Source of the DNA: Strigamia acuminata
Taxonomy: Eukaryota > Arthropoda > Chilopoda > Geophilomorpha > Linotaeniidae
Reading direction: 5' to 3'
NCBI GenBank assembly: GCA_949358305.1
Contig: OX442319.1
Span: 2,480,001-2,544,000 of the forward strand
DNA: 64,000 bases
This document shows, piece by piece, positions 26,754 through 36,560 of the stretch; the first letter of the stretch is position 1; each line of letters starts with the position of its first letter. The position numbers and the translations under genes were made by a program. Under the pieces are notes generated by a model. That model made no database searches and was not told where the DNA came from. It saw nothing but the letters and a program-made list of their open reading frames with translations.

Positions 26754-27809
26754 CTACGATTGCCAAAAATTGTCCGGTCTATAACTTTTTAAAGGCGATC
26801 TTGACCTGTAAGAGGATCGCGGAGGTGAGCAATTACTCAAGTGTGATTCCGATTCGAAAGTATATCGCGGTGGTGGAATGTAACCGACGCGAGATCTAGA
26901 TCTGTCAACATTTTTTCTGCTCAGTCGCAATAGACGATCATTAATTTTACTGCTAACAAAATGTTCATCTACAAGCACATTTACATTTTCCTCCTCCGCT
27001 TCTGTTGCCGCTGATCCGAAAGTAGATCGCGGAGATGAATCGTTGTTATGACGACTGCGTGATCGAGATCGAGATCGGTCAACATTTTCTCTGGTCAATC
27101 GCACATTTTCTCGGCTCAAACGCACATTCTCTCTGCTCAAACGCTCATTTTCACTGGTCAGTCGCAACAACTGATCTTCTAAGTCACTGTTAACAATTTT
27201 TTCTTCTTCATCTTCATCGTCTCTTCGGTTCATTTTATAAGTAGATCCCCGAGATGAATCGTCATTTGCCCACGATCGTGACGTGTGCGCTCGGTCTTCT
27301 CTACGCAGTCGCAGTCGGCGACCATCTAATTCAACGTTGTTGAATGTTTCGATCGCATTTTCCATTTGCGCTTCCGTAGCAAAGTCAACGACACCTTCGT
27401 TTCGCTTGGGTTTGTGCGCGTCGCCAAAAATCACTTGTCCAGCTGGCTTCATGAAGTCTTTTAAGTCCTGCCAGCTGACGCTGCTCGCTACGTTCTCCAC
27501 TACCACCCTGAATGGCCGCGAAGAACCGCCGCGACCACGAGGATTTGTCCGCGAAGAACCGCCGCGACCACGAGCGTTAAAAGTAAAATTCTTTCGGACA
27601 AACTGTATCGTTACTCGATTTCCGCAGAAGTTTATGCCGTTTAAATTGGTAACTGCGTTCTTGGCATCTTGATAGATTTCAAAAAATGCAAATCCATATC
27701 CTTTTTTTACAACGACGTTGCGGATTTCGCCGTATCCAGCAAATAACTCTTCAATGTCGCGTTCACAAGCTGCGTCACTCAGTCCTCCAATGTAAACTTG
27801 TATGCCCAT
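26754..27809 (-). CDS. Intronless SR-family splicing factor with an inserted leucine zipper
   Basis: A single uninterrupted frame of 351 aa. RRM1 has RNP2 VYIGGL (residues 5-10) and RNP1 KGYGFAFFE (36-44). A linker with two RGRGG motifs (80-98) follows. RRM2 is a pseudo-RRM with SWQDLKD at 112-118, the signature of two-RRM SR proteins such as SRSF1/4/5/6 and Drosophila B52. These bind exonic enhancers and recruit the spliceosome in the nucleus. The RS tail is short and broken (DRSRSRSRSR at 244-253, more RS clusters to the end). Between RRM2 and the tail lies an acidic stretch and then leucines at 210, 217, 224, 231 and 238 with repeated RLSRENV heptads, predicting a coiled coil not usual in this family. 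Lack of introns suggests a retrocopy; the intact frame argues against a dead pseudogene. Confidence 0.85.
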   Translation of the reverse strand: MGIQVYIGGLSDAACERDIEELFAGYGEIRNVVVKKGYGFAFFEIYQDAKNAVTNLNGINFCGNRVTIQFVRKNFTFNARGRGGSSRTNPRGRGGSSRPFRVVVENVASSVSWQDLKDFMKPAGQVIFGDAHKPKRNEGVVDFATEAQMENAIETFNNVELDGRRLRLRREDRAHTSRSWANDDSSRGSTYKMNRRDDEDEEEKIVNSDLEDQLLRLTSENERLSRENVRLSRENVRLTRENVDRSRSRSRSRHNNDSSPRSTFGSAATEAEEENVNVLVDEHFVSSKINDRLLRLSRKNVDRSRSRVGYIPPPRYTFESESHLSNCSPPRSSYRSRSPLKSYRPDNFWQS

Positions 27810-28093
27810 TTTAGAATTGTTTCAACCGAATGATCCAACTGATTAAATGTGTGTGATTGAAATGTTGTTACACCACATGTTTAAATACTGGTACGTAGAG
27901 TTTAAACGTCGCTGATACGTTAGCTTGCATACGAAAGAACGTCTAGAAAACGGTTTATCGAACTTGCTGTACTGGAAAAACAAGTGGTTAGTACTGTCAT
28001 CGCACCTATTTTACTGGAATAAACTGTTTTATCTGGATAAATTAGCTAAGTAAGAGCGAAAGTCCTCACCAATTACCAATAGCAAACACAACT

Positions 28094-28433
28094 GGGGTTG
28101 TTCACGAGTGCGAAATATCGCACCGCGATTTTTTTATTTCCAAAATCGCAACACAATTAACTGCAAACCGCAAAAAACCGCAGAAAACTGCAAATCTGCA
28201 AATTTCATTTTATTTTATTTAAAAAAAAAATTAATTTTTATTTTCTTCTTCTTGAATTTTTGAGTTTTTAGGGTTTATTTTCTTAAATTTTTGGGTTTTT
28301 AGTGTTTATTTTCTTGAATTTTGTAGTTTTTAGGGGTTATTTTCTTGAAATTTTGGGTTTTTGTGGCTATGCGGTTTTTTACGGTTTTTGCGATATACCG
28401 GTTTTTTTTGCGGAAACCGCACCGCACTTACCA
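28094..28433. mobile_element. Degenerate hAT-like non-autonomous element
   Basis: The left end GGGGTTGTTCACGAGTGCGA and the right end, reverse-complemented, GTAAGTGCGGTGCGGTTTCC are related. Both are followed inward by CGCAA/CCGCAA words. A tandem repeat of about 36 bp (TTTTTGGGTTTTTAGTGTTT type) fills 28245-28370. No ORF. Superfamily assignment rests on terminus style only. Confidence 0.4.
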
Positions 28434-28818
28434 AAAAATTAATGTCTAATGCCAAAATGTCTAATCCCAGAATGCCTAAGCTGAAATGTCTAATCCGAAA
28501 TGTCTAATGGACAAAATGTTTTCGGAATGATACACTTTATAGTTTGGTTACTTTTGGCACTTAAAACGTCATTTATTACGTCTAAAACTGCATATTGGCG
28601 TATAAAATGTGGCATAAAACGCTGCACGTTAACTGCGTGTAGTTTAATTAATTATTGTGTATAGAGTCGTACGCCTAAAATATTAAAACTATCTAGTTTA
28701 TCTATAAAAGAAATACAAAATTGATTTTAAATTTAATAAAATTAAAATTACAACCAATACTTGGATTACATTCACACGGAACAAATAATTCCGAACATTC
28801 TAAATAAAAAGTTACCTA

Positions 28819-29005
28819 AACTCTATTCCAAAAAGTAATTGAAATACTCCCATTGGTTGGTTGGTGCTCTAGTTCAGTTGTGTATTGAATATGATGCTGT
28901 TTTCAGATTCCAGTAGACTTGTGCGAAGATTTTCAATGCATTTATACTGGTGTTATGAATCTCCCAACCAATGGGAGTATTTCAATTACTTTTTGGAATA
29001 GAGTT
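28819..29005. mobile_element. TA-flanked MITE with 43-bp inverted repeats
   Basis: Left AACTCTATTCCAAAAAGTAA continues through TTGAAATACTCCCATTGGTTGG and is mirrored nearly perfectly at 28963-29005. TA borders both ends, as in Tc1/mariner insertions. The central ~100 bp is unique. It lies about 100 bp beyond the stop codon of the takeout-like gene. Confidence 0.75.
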
Positions 29006-29105
29006 TACATTTAAGATTTGTCTCAGTAAGTACAGTAATAATACAAAAAAGTAGCCGCATAGTTGTAAAATTTAATCCTTAATTCACAGTCAACAATCTC
29101 CGTTC

Positions 29106-32100
29106 CTACTCCGAATAATTTTTAAGAGAAAAATTCAGCATTTTCTTAATGGCGTCAGCGATCCTGCTGTTGATCCTGGGTTTATAATCGTCATAAACCT
29201 GTCTCGGATCCAATATATTCCTCAAAATATCATCACCCGCAAGTCCCTCCATGCTTAATTCCACTTTGTCTTCGCTGGACTTGAGTTGCACCTCGTCACA
29301 TTGATAGAAACCTTTGGAATCCTTGTTCAGCTTGACCAAGCCCGTTGCCCGCACTCTGGTGGCAACCATCTTGAATTTTCCTTTGGCATTGGCTACGGGC
29401 ACGCCGAAAGTGGTTGTTTCGAACACGTAGTCGCCTTGTGCGGATATGTTTGGGAAGGAAAACTGAAGTAAGACTTGTTGGCTGCTGCTGTTGACGACTA
29501 CGTTTTCCAATTTGAAGGCCGACAGGTTGGGGATTTCGATGTGGTTGAAGTATGCACTGACGTGGATGAGATCGCCCGGCTGTTCGTAGCGGTAGTCGGG
29601 TACGTGTAAGGGGTCCATCACTTCGATGCCTATTTCAGGGCTGCCGGACTTCATTTCTGGCCGAACTAATTCGATGTTCGTTTCGAAAAATTGCTTCAGT
29701 TTGGCATCTGATTGAGATCCTGAAGTTTCAAAAGTAAAAATAAGGATAAGAAGTTGATGTTGATATAGTATTTAAGTTTTGTTCTTGTTTTGTACACATT
29801 ATTGGCAAGCATTGTTGATTTAAAGCGACCTTTAGTTGATTTATAGAGATTTTTAGTTGATTTACAGTGATTTTTAAATGATTTACAGCGATTTTTAGTT
29901 AATTTAAAAAAAAATTGATTAAAAAAAAATTGATTTAAAAACAAATTTAGTTGATTTAAATGCATTTTAATTGATTTAACACTAGAACGGCCGGAATTTC
30001 GGCCTACCTAGAACGGCCGAAACCGGTTAAAATGACCGGTTGCAATAACGTGAACAGTATGTGCACCAAATGTGCAAAATACTTTTACAATACGTGCACA
30101 ATACGTGTAAACAACGTTTTGGCATCAAATTGATTCAATACCACGCAAAATATGCGAAGAAAATACCAAAACAAAAATTGATGGTTATTATAAAACCTGA
30201 TAAAATTAAATTTCCGTTTTTAATTTTATCAGATTTTATAAAAACCATCAATTTTTGTTTTGGTATTTTCTTCGCATGTTTCGCGTGTTACTGAATCAGT
30301 TTGATGCCAAAACGTTGTATGCACGTTTGGTGCACGTTTAGTGCAGTTTGGTGCACGTATTGTTCAGGTGATTTCAACCGGTCATTTTAACCGGTTTCGG
30401 CCGTTCTAGGTCAATTCACTTTTTTTTATTATTTCTTAAGAAAAATTCAACTTTTGATGATTTATGATATTAAGCATCATAAATCAGCTAAAGTCACAAA
30501 TTAGCAGCACCGTAAACCCATTGGGTTTATTGCTGCAGCTGTTTAAACAGCTGTACCGGTCAAAATGACCGGTCTGGCCGTTCTAGTGTTAAAGAAATTT
30601 TTCATCGATTTAAAGGAATTTTTCATTGATTTAAAAGGATTTTTCATTGATTTCCAGAATTTTTAGTTGATTTCCAAAATTTTTAGTTGATTTATAAGAA
30701 GTTTAAGTTGATTTCAGAGATTTTTGGTTGATTCACAAAGATTTTTGGTAGATTCATAAAGATTTTTGGTTGATTTACAAAGATTTTTGCTACATTCACA
30801 AAGATTTTTGCTACATTCACAAAGATTTTTCTTAGATTCACAAAGATTTTTGCTTGATTTACAGAGACTTTTGTTGGTTTTCTGTACGTAATTTACTAAG
30901 TAAGTATAGTTCGACTTTCATTGTTTTTTTGCTGATTTTTAGTGAATAAATCAAAATCAAAATACACCAAAAATCAGTTGGAATGATTAAAATTGGGGTT
31001 TTACAAAAAATGTGCCTTCCCATATTCAATAAGGCAAAGATGACAATTAATTTCCACAAAAAAAGAAATTAAAACACAATTAAAAACCTCTTCGGAAAAC
31101 CACCTGTCAAAGGACTGGTTTTTTTTTGGCATCGTGGGTGGTCGCAGTGGACAGGTTTCACTCTGATATAAATTATGATCTTATCCAATTAGCAACAAGT
31201 TAAATTTCGAATCAATCATCATTACGGAATTAAAATTCAATCATCATTACAAAATTAACATCATCTCTTTGAAATCCATTTTTTGTAAAACACGCCATGT
31301 TTGTTTCCAAGATTTCGAATCATTTGCAGAAACATTTCCATAAAGTTTTTAGCGAGACTTCACGACATGCTAATCTCGCAACAAATCTCGCAAAATCTCA
31401 TTGTAAATTTTGATAATCTTGTAAAAATCTTGAATTTTCTCGCAAAATCTCATAGTATCGCGCACCAAATCTCGTGAAATTTCTCAAAATCGTGCTCAAA
31501 TCTCGCTAAATCCACAGTAAATCTTGTAAAACTCGAAAAATCATGCAGCAAATTCCTAAAAAAAAATCTTAAAAAAAAATTAATTTAAAAAATCTCTTTT
31601 TGGTCCAGATCGACCAATTTTATCAATTAATTTTGTGTATTACTATAATGGTCAATAACCACTGAGTTTGTCATAACTTTTTGTAAACAGAGATATTATA
31701 ACGAGCAATCAGAATCACTGCATTCAGGATACGATGAACGCATGCAGACATTATAGAAATAAACTTGATGCTAATTAATCATTACGCAATAATAACACAT
31801 AAAAAACAGGCATTAAAGAAAAGTACTTTGCTACAATACATTTTCGAATAAAATAAAACGTGACCTCAATTTTTTTCCACTTTATCTTTTGTCAACTCGT
31901 AAATCTCGTTTCTTACAACACTGTTGCATCACACCCAAAGTATATTAAATATTTCTATTTCTTTATCTATTTCTATTTAAACCAATATAAAAGTAATAAT
32001 AATAAAAATTTACAAAAAAATACTAGATTTATATCGATTTAAATCAATTAGATCAATGTGTGTCAACGCACAAACTTTAATTAACTCAACTCTTAATTAA

Positions 32101-32197
32101 TTAATTAATTAATTAATTGTTTAATTGATATTTACTCACTCGTTATGAGAACAAAGGAGAATGTGTAGACGAGGAAGAAACTCCAGTTGGAGTCCAT
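29106..32197 (-). CDS. Takeout / juvenile-hormone-binding-protein family secreted protein
   Basis: Two exons, 32197-32140 and 29719-29106, join in phase to 223 aa. Exon 1 is almost entirely a signal peptide (MDSNWSFFLVYTFSFVLITS). Exon 2 carries the family fold: MKSGSPEIGIEVMDPLHVP, YFNHIEIPNLSAFKLENVVV, GKFKMVATRVRATGLVKLN and the C-terminal LRNILDPRQVYDDYKPRINS. Family knowledge: takeout/JHBP proteins are secreted carriers of small hydrophobic ligands in haemolymph and chemosensory tissue, linked to feeding and circadian output. Odd points: the conserved N-terminal cysteine pair is absent, so the protein is a little shorter than usual. The 2.4-kb intron is far larger than others here and holds a minisatellite and a piggyBac-type MITE. 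A missed small exon that supplies the cysteines cannot be excluded. Confidence 0.85.
29800..30895. repeat. 21-bp intronic minisatellite split by a transposon
   Basis: Degenerate tandem units of about 21 bp (GATTTTTAGTTGATTTACAG and GATTTTTGGTTGATTCACAA types) occupy roughly 29800-29975 and 30593-30895. The MITE at 29980-30588 interrupts them, so the two blocks were probably one array. Confidence 0.75.
29980..30588. mobile_element. piggyBac-type MITE in the takeout-like gene intron
   Basis: TTAA at 29976-29979 and 30589-30592 flanks termini CACTAGAACGGCCGGAATTT and (reverse-complemented) CACTAGAACGGCCAGACCGG. Subterminal ACCGGTTTCGGCCGTTCTAG / CTAGAACGGCCGAAACCGG blocks form a second inverted pair. 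The core (about 30111-30320) is a long inverted repeat containing ACCAAAACAAAAATTGATGG and its complement. No transposase frame. Confidence 0.85.
31100..32100. other. Remaining intron DNA of the takeout-like gene
   Basis: No gene. 31350-31550 contains irregular CTCGCAAAATCT repeats, and the rest is low-complexity A/T with a TTAA/ATTAATTA run at 32088-32120. Confidence 0.5.
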
Positions 32198-32879
32198 ATT
32201 GGGTGGAATTGGATGACAAAATGAAAAGAGGTCAGCGTTGATTGGGTCACATCCGTGTAGTGGCAAGTCTTCCCTTAAGGACACGGAGGAAATCGACTGG
32301 CGGTTAAACAAGAAACTATTCACCTAGAAAATGACCAATCACACCTTTGGCACATGCTCCGGCACACGAAATTCAAAGTCAAAGCTCACGCTTAGCTTGT
32401 GGTGGCCTTAACAAGGTCAATGAGTCAAGGCAGGCATTCAATATGGTCATGGGTTTCAACCAGAACATCAACAGACCTACTTTTTTTTACCAAACAAATC
32501 ATCTTTTCGTTAAATATTGAAAAAAGACTAAAAATATATTTTTTTACTTCTAAAATTAAAGAAATTTTTTTTTTGTAATTTTGTCCAGAAATACCAGCAG
32601 CCTTAAACCCCTCTTGACCAATGTTGGGAAATGTCCACTAGAAATGTCAACAAGAGGATTCAACCTTGGACGAAGCACGTCCAAGGTCCAACCTTAGAAA
32701 TTGTTCAGATTCAAGTTAGTTTGAATTAATCTGAGAGTGGTTTTATTCATTGCATTGAGCTTGTAATTGAATTGTGTTGAGATCGCTTGTGTAACTGGTA
32801 AAGGTCTACGGAGGCTCATTGGTCTCGGCCAGGAATACGTCTCGTATTTGTACAGAAGCCTATCTGGTTTTGTACATAA

Positions 32880-33060
32880 TTTATCTTGAAACTGTTAGTT
32901 GTTTAATGATCATATACCTTTATTGAACGTGGAGTGTTCGGCACTTTATTTTCTTTTATGTTAATTTGTTATGCTGCCTTTGCGCAGCGCCACCTATGTA
33001 TTTTGACTATGAATAAACACTTATGCAAATATTCCCGTACGTGATGCCTCGTGTCTGACT
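32880..33060. repeat. LTR-like dispersed repeat, copy A
   Basis: Shares the ordered blocks GGAGTGTTC, GTTAATTTGT, TGCCTTT-TGCAGCGCCACCTAT, TGAATAAAC and TTATG-AAAT with 37950-38090. An internal AATAAA and unique flanks suggest old solo LTRs of one family, different from the intact LTR element next door. Confidence 0.4.
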
Positions 33061-33132
33061 CCATCCAACGATATCCAGCCACATCTATTGCAATCCATTC
33101 AAATGAAGTGCACGAAACACATCAGAACGCAC

Positions 33133-33376
33133 TGTAAACTTAGTTAAAAGTTGACTTCGAAAACAATGGCGGACCCGCTGGTCCGCGACGCACACGCTTG
33201 CTTGTTTAATTCAAAGTGATCTTTATTCAACAATACACAGTCTTAAATAGTTCAATCGCTCGCTCCTATTGGCTGTTGCCAATAAACGTCTAACTGACAT
33301 CTTGACAATGCCCGTGTTACGTCCAAACGCCCTCTGGCGACGTAATACGTCTGTCTCAAACTCGAAAAACTCTACA
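33133..33376 (-). repeat. 3' LTR of the gag-only element
   Basis: 244-bp copy matching the other LTR base for base as read. It is 3' with respect to the minus-strand gag. No strong polypurine tract is visible just inside it. Confidence 0.93.
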
Positions 33377-33429
33377 CTCGGTCATCCGACTAAATGTCGG
33401 CGTCCTCGCCGACGCTCATCTTGTTTAAC

Positions 33430-33690
33430 CTTCGTTTTCATCTGCGTTTTCATCTTCGTGGTCATCTGCGTTTTCATCTGCGTTTTTCATCTGCGTTTAC
33501 ATCTGCGTTTACATCTGCGTTTACATCTTCGTGGTCATCTGCGTTTTCATCTTCGTGGTCATCTGCGTTTTCATCTTCGTGGTCATCTGCGTTTTCATCT
33601 TCGTGGTCATCTGCGTTTTTCATCTTCGTGGTCATCTGCGTTTTCATCTTCGTGGTCATCTGCGTTTTCATCTTCGTGGTCATCTGCACT
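33430..33690. repeat. 24-bp minisatellite immediately after the gag stop codon
   Basis: Units of GCGTTTTCATCTTCGTGGTC plus ATCT repeat with indels. On the minus strand the first three units continue the gag frame beyond its TAA stop and would encode DDHEDENA repeats. Later units are shifted out of frame. Confidence 0.85.
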
Positions 33691-34872
33691 TTACATCTTC
33701 GTTTGTTGTCTTCGTTCCTTCTTCGGCTCCGGACATGCGTCCGCCATATGCCCGTACCTGTTACAATTAAAACACTTCACCCCGTTGGGACACGCTGTCG
33801 ACAAATGTCCCAGCCCGTGGCACTTGAAACATCTGAGCTCATTTGGGCAATTCGTTCTTTGATGCCCTTCCTCGCCGCACCTGAAGCATCGTAATTCCGC
33901 GTCGTGTCTTTCACTAGTTGGCTTCGCTGCGCTTGACTTCGCCTTCGTTTCAACGATCGTGCTTTTGGTTCGCGCTTCCACGCCTCGCATCGTCCGAACG
34001 ATCTCGCTGATATGCTGGTACTGGAGGAAATACATTGGCGTCGTTGCGGTCCTAAGTTTTAACCCGTCCAGTAAATAGTCCTGCGCGTCCGCGATCGTCA
34101 TTCCCAACTTTTCACACGTGGCCCATTTTCGCCGCAAATAGGTTTCGGCTGTCTCGTCGTTCATCTGTAGCGCCCGAATCAGTCTTTCCTTTTCCTCGTA
34201 CGTCAATCGTTGGTCCGGAAAATTCTTTTTCAACTCGGCCTCCCACACGTCAAATTTCCGTATCGTCGTTCCGGAATTGTCGTGCCACACCTTTGCTGGT
34301 CCGTCCAGCGCTGCTGCCGCCGTCGTCACTTTGGTCGTGTTCGTCCAGTTGTACTCCTTGGCGTACTCGTTGACGCTTTCTAACCACCGTGTCGTCGTGC
34401 GTAGCTCGTTCTGGTCTCCCGAAAATCGTGGCAGTTTCGGCGCATTCTTCACTTCTTTCTTTTCTATCGGCTCTTCCGGTTTTTTCTGCAAGACCTGGAT
34501 CGTCTTCATCACTTCCATCATCATCTTCATCATTTGTTCCGGGTTCGTCCCTCCGTCTGCCTGCGTTACTACCGGTGCGTTCTCTTCTATCTTCGGATCG
34601 TTGTCTTCTACTTTTTCTTCGTCGTTCTCTTCGTCCTCTTCCTCTTCGTCTTCGTCTTCTTCTTCTTGGTTTACGTCTGCTTCGGTGAGCTTTAGCTCCG
34701 CAAGTACGGATTGTCGTAACATGCTTACCATCTCATCTCTTCGTCTTGTCGGCACAATCTTCCGCGTAGCCAATAGTGGCTTAATATCTTTGATCCTCAA
34801 CTTGTTCCACTCGGCTTCCGTCGGAAATTCTCCTCGTCGAATTTTCGCTACAACTGCCGTTACTCCGGCCAT
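33691..34872 (-). CDS. Retrotransposon Gag protein with three zinc knuckles
   Basis: 393 aa. The N-terminus is basic and helical (residues ~1-55, RRGEFPTEAEWNKLRIKDIK, reminiscent of SAP-like folds), followed by a Glu/Asp tract. The gag capsid-like domain lies at ~140-310 (LPRFSGDQNE, ALDGPAKVWHDN, AETYLRRKW, DAQDYLLDGLK). Three CCHC knuckles spaced CX2CX4HX4C end the protein: CFRCGEEGHQRTNC, CFKCHGLGHLSTAC and CFNCNRYGHMADAC. Gag packages element RNA into cytoplasmic particles. The frame is open without breaks. The stop lies exactly where the minisatellite begins, and no pol frame follows. Confidence 0.92.
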   Translation of the reverse strand: MAGVTAVVAKIRRGEFPTEAEWNKLRIKDIKPLLATRKIVPTRRRDEMVSMLRQSVLAELKLTEADVNQEEEDEDEEEEDEENDEEKVEDNDPKIEENAPVVTQADGGTNPEQMMKMMMEVMKTIQVLQKKPEEPIEKKEVKNAPKLPRFSGDQNELRTTTRWLESVNEYAKEYNWTNTTKVTTAAAALDGPAKVWHDNSGTTIRKFDVWEAELKKNFPDQRLTYEEKERLIRALQMNDETAETYLRRKWATCEKLGMTIADAQDYLLDGLKLRTATTPMYFLQYQHISEIVRTMRGVEARTKSTIVETKAKSSAAKPTSERHDAELRCFRCGEEGHQRTNCPNELRCFKCHGLGHLSTACPNGVKCFNCNRYGHMADACPEPKKERRQQTKM

Positions 34873-35116
34873 CGTAATTCGTCTAACCTTCGTAACGCGT
34901 GTTTATTCAGCTTGAACCTTTTCGTAACACGTGTTGTCTCGGCAAATCGCTCGTCTGGATTCCCGAACCGTCCACGTGGTTCTTTGTCGTCCCCGAATTT
35001 CGCTTCTGCCGCAAAAACAATCGTCGTCTCTTTTCTTCAACTTTCCGTCTACTTAATCGCTTATCGCCGCATAGAATTCGTCAATCGTCGCATAGAATCC
35101 TTCATCCCACTTCTGA

Positions 35117-35360
35117 TGTAAACTTAGTTAAAAGTTGACTTCGAAAACAATGGCGGACCCGCTGGTCCGCGACGCACACGCTTGCTTGTTTAATTCAAAG
35201 TGATCTTTATTCAACAATACACAGTCTTAAATAGTTCAATCGCTCGCTCCTATTGGCTGTTGCCAATAAACGTCTAACTGACATCTTGACAATGCCCGTG
35301 TTACGTCCAAACGCCCTCTGGCGACGTAATACGTCTGTCTCAAACTCGAAAAACTCTACA
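35117..35360 (-). repeat. 5' LTR of the gag-only element
   Basis: Partner of the LTR at 33133-33376, upstream of gag in the sense of transcription; expected to hold the element promoter. CTTTATT-type poly(A) words occur on the element strand. Confidence 0.93.
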
Positions 35361-35367
35361 GCACATA

Positions 35368-36036
35368 CAGTGTAGGTTGCGTAGCCTGGACATAGGATAG
35401 GACCCAGAAACTTGTCCGGTGCGGGCAGTGTCCGTTCTGTAGGGCGTATACACTCTCTGGTCCAGACAAATGCCACATGTCCGTACTAGAGAGTTAAAGA
35501 AAATCAATTTCTGCTACATTAAAACAATTCAAAAATGCCGATTATCTAATGAAACAAATTAGAAAAAGAATTAAAAACACTAAAACTTAAATAAAATATT
35601 AATTTATTGCAGGTTCACAAGGGTTGAAAAAGGAAATTTGCGTTAAAGGTACTGTTGCGCCATCTGCACATATATTACATCATGTCTACGTTCGTGAGCA
35701 CGTGCACATTACGACATGCACATGGCGCAACAGTACCTTTTCCAACCCTTGTGAACATGCAATAAATTAATTTTTTATTTAAATTTTAGTATTTTAAATT
35801 TTTTTTTTAATTTGTTTTATTAGAAAATCGGCATTTTTTGTTTTTGTCCGGACTACACAGCGATTTTTTCCTATACGGGACGCATCGTTTTGTCCGGATT
35901 CCGGAAGGGAGAGCTGTCCAGACCAAAGAGCAAATTTAGCATTGCTCCTTATTGGTTGGGTCCGGGCCCCGGCAAACTTGTCCGGACCACAAAGCTGTCC
36001 GGACGGTGCTATGTCCGGGCTACGCAGCGTACACTG
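35368..36036. mobile_element. 669-bp palindromic foldback MITE, Tc1/mariner (pogo-like) ends
   Basis: TA flanks both ends. Termini CAGTGTAGGTTGCGTAGCCT and, reverse-complemented, CAGTGTACGCTGCGTAGCCC are inverted. The whole element folds on itself: arm blocks AATGCCGATT, TTAATTTATTGCA, TTCACAAGGGTTG and AAAGGTACTGTTGCGCCAT all recur inverted around a short centre near 35695. Multiple GTCCGGAC/GTCCGGA motifs lie subterminally. No transposase. A related fragment is at 51920. Confidence 0.85.
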
Positions 36037-36044
36037 TATATAAA
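36037..36044 (+). promoter_or_regulatory. TATA box abutting the foldback element
   Basis: TATATAAA starts at the base after the CACTG terminus and includes the TA target duplication. It lies 65 bp before the ATG at 36102, a workable promoter distance. Confidence 0.35.
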
Positions 36045-36101
36045 TTGTTATCTTTTAATACTTATTAGAATAAACATGTTATTGTTCCACGAACCAAATT
36101 T

Positions 36102-36278
36102 ATGGAATCTTTACTTCTGGGTTTAATTTTGTCCACTTCAACCACAATTAAAGCTTCCTACGAAACAGAAACTGGCAAGGTCCAACTACTGTATAAACAT
36201 TCAAATGGCACCTGGGATGGTTGCCACGCAGCAAAGCCAAACAAAGCACTAACAAGTAAGTTTGTTGGAAGACAAAAA
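36102..36278 (+). CDS. Small secreted-protein ORF or first exon, unrecognised
   Basis: 58 codons. MESLLLGLILSTSTTIKA looks like a signal peptide, followed by a polar segment with an N-glycosylation site (NGTW) and one cysteine (WDGCHAAKPNK). The frame can stop at TGA 36276-36278, or be cut at a good donor, ACAAGTAAGT (exon end 36255), to join an exon not found downstream. It lies between two transposons with a TATA box upstream. The family is not recognised. Confidence 0.4.
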
Positions 36279-36560
36279 TGAAACAAGCACAGTAGTTGTG
36301 GAAAAGAAAGCAGTTTTAGATGTCTAAAAAAATGTACAGCCTACATATTTAAATTTAATATATAGTTAATTTAAAAGTGTATACATGTTTTTGAGACACC
36401 CTGTGTATGTAGATTCAAAATGCCCGTGAAAAAGATTCAACCGATTGGCAAACCCGATATTTCGTGTCATTGTGCACGGCCCCCATTAGACTGCAGGCCT
36501 GTAATAAAGCGCGTGGATTTAAAATTTGTAATTAGTATGCAGATCTCTAGATCACTTTTA

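Larger units (their letters stand above)
33133..35360 (-). mobile_element. Gag-only LTR retrotransposon, complete and apparently recent
   Basis: Two 244-bp direct repeats (33133-33376 and 35117-35360) appear identical by eye. They begin TGTAAACTTAG and end AACTCTACA, giving canonical TG...CA ends. GCAC (33129-33132, 35361-35364) is a 4-bp target duplication, as in Ty3/gypsy and Bel/Pao groups. The element is transcribed on the minus strand. Directly inside its 5' LTR the sequence TCAGAAGTGGGAT may be a tRNA primer site resembling the tRNA-Leu 3' region offset by a few bases (from memory, unchecked). The only ORF is gag. Protease, reverse transcriptase, RNase H and integrase are absent, so movement would need enzymes from a related element. 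Confidence 0.93.

Noticed and set aside
33269..33894. Plus-strand ORFs with FIFVVICVF repeats
   Set aside because: Antisense of the 24-bp minisatellite and gag.
34277..34915. 212-codon Ser-rich plus-strand ORF
   Set aside because: Antisense of the Glu/Asp tract of gag.
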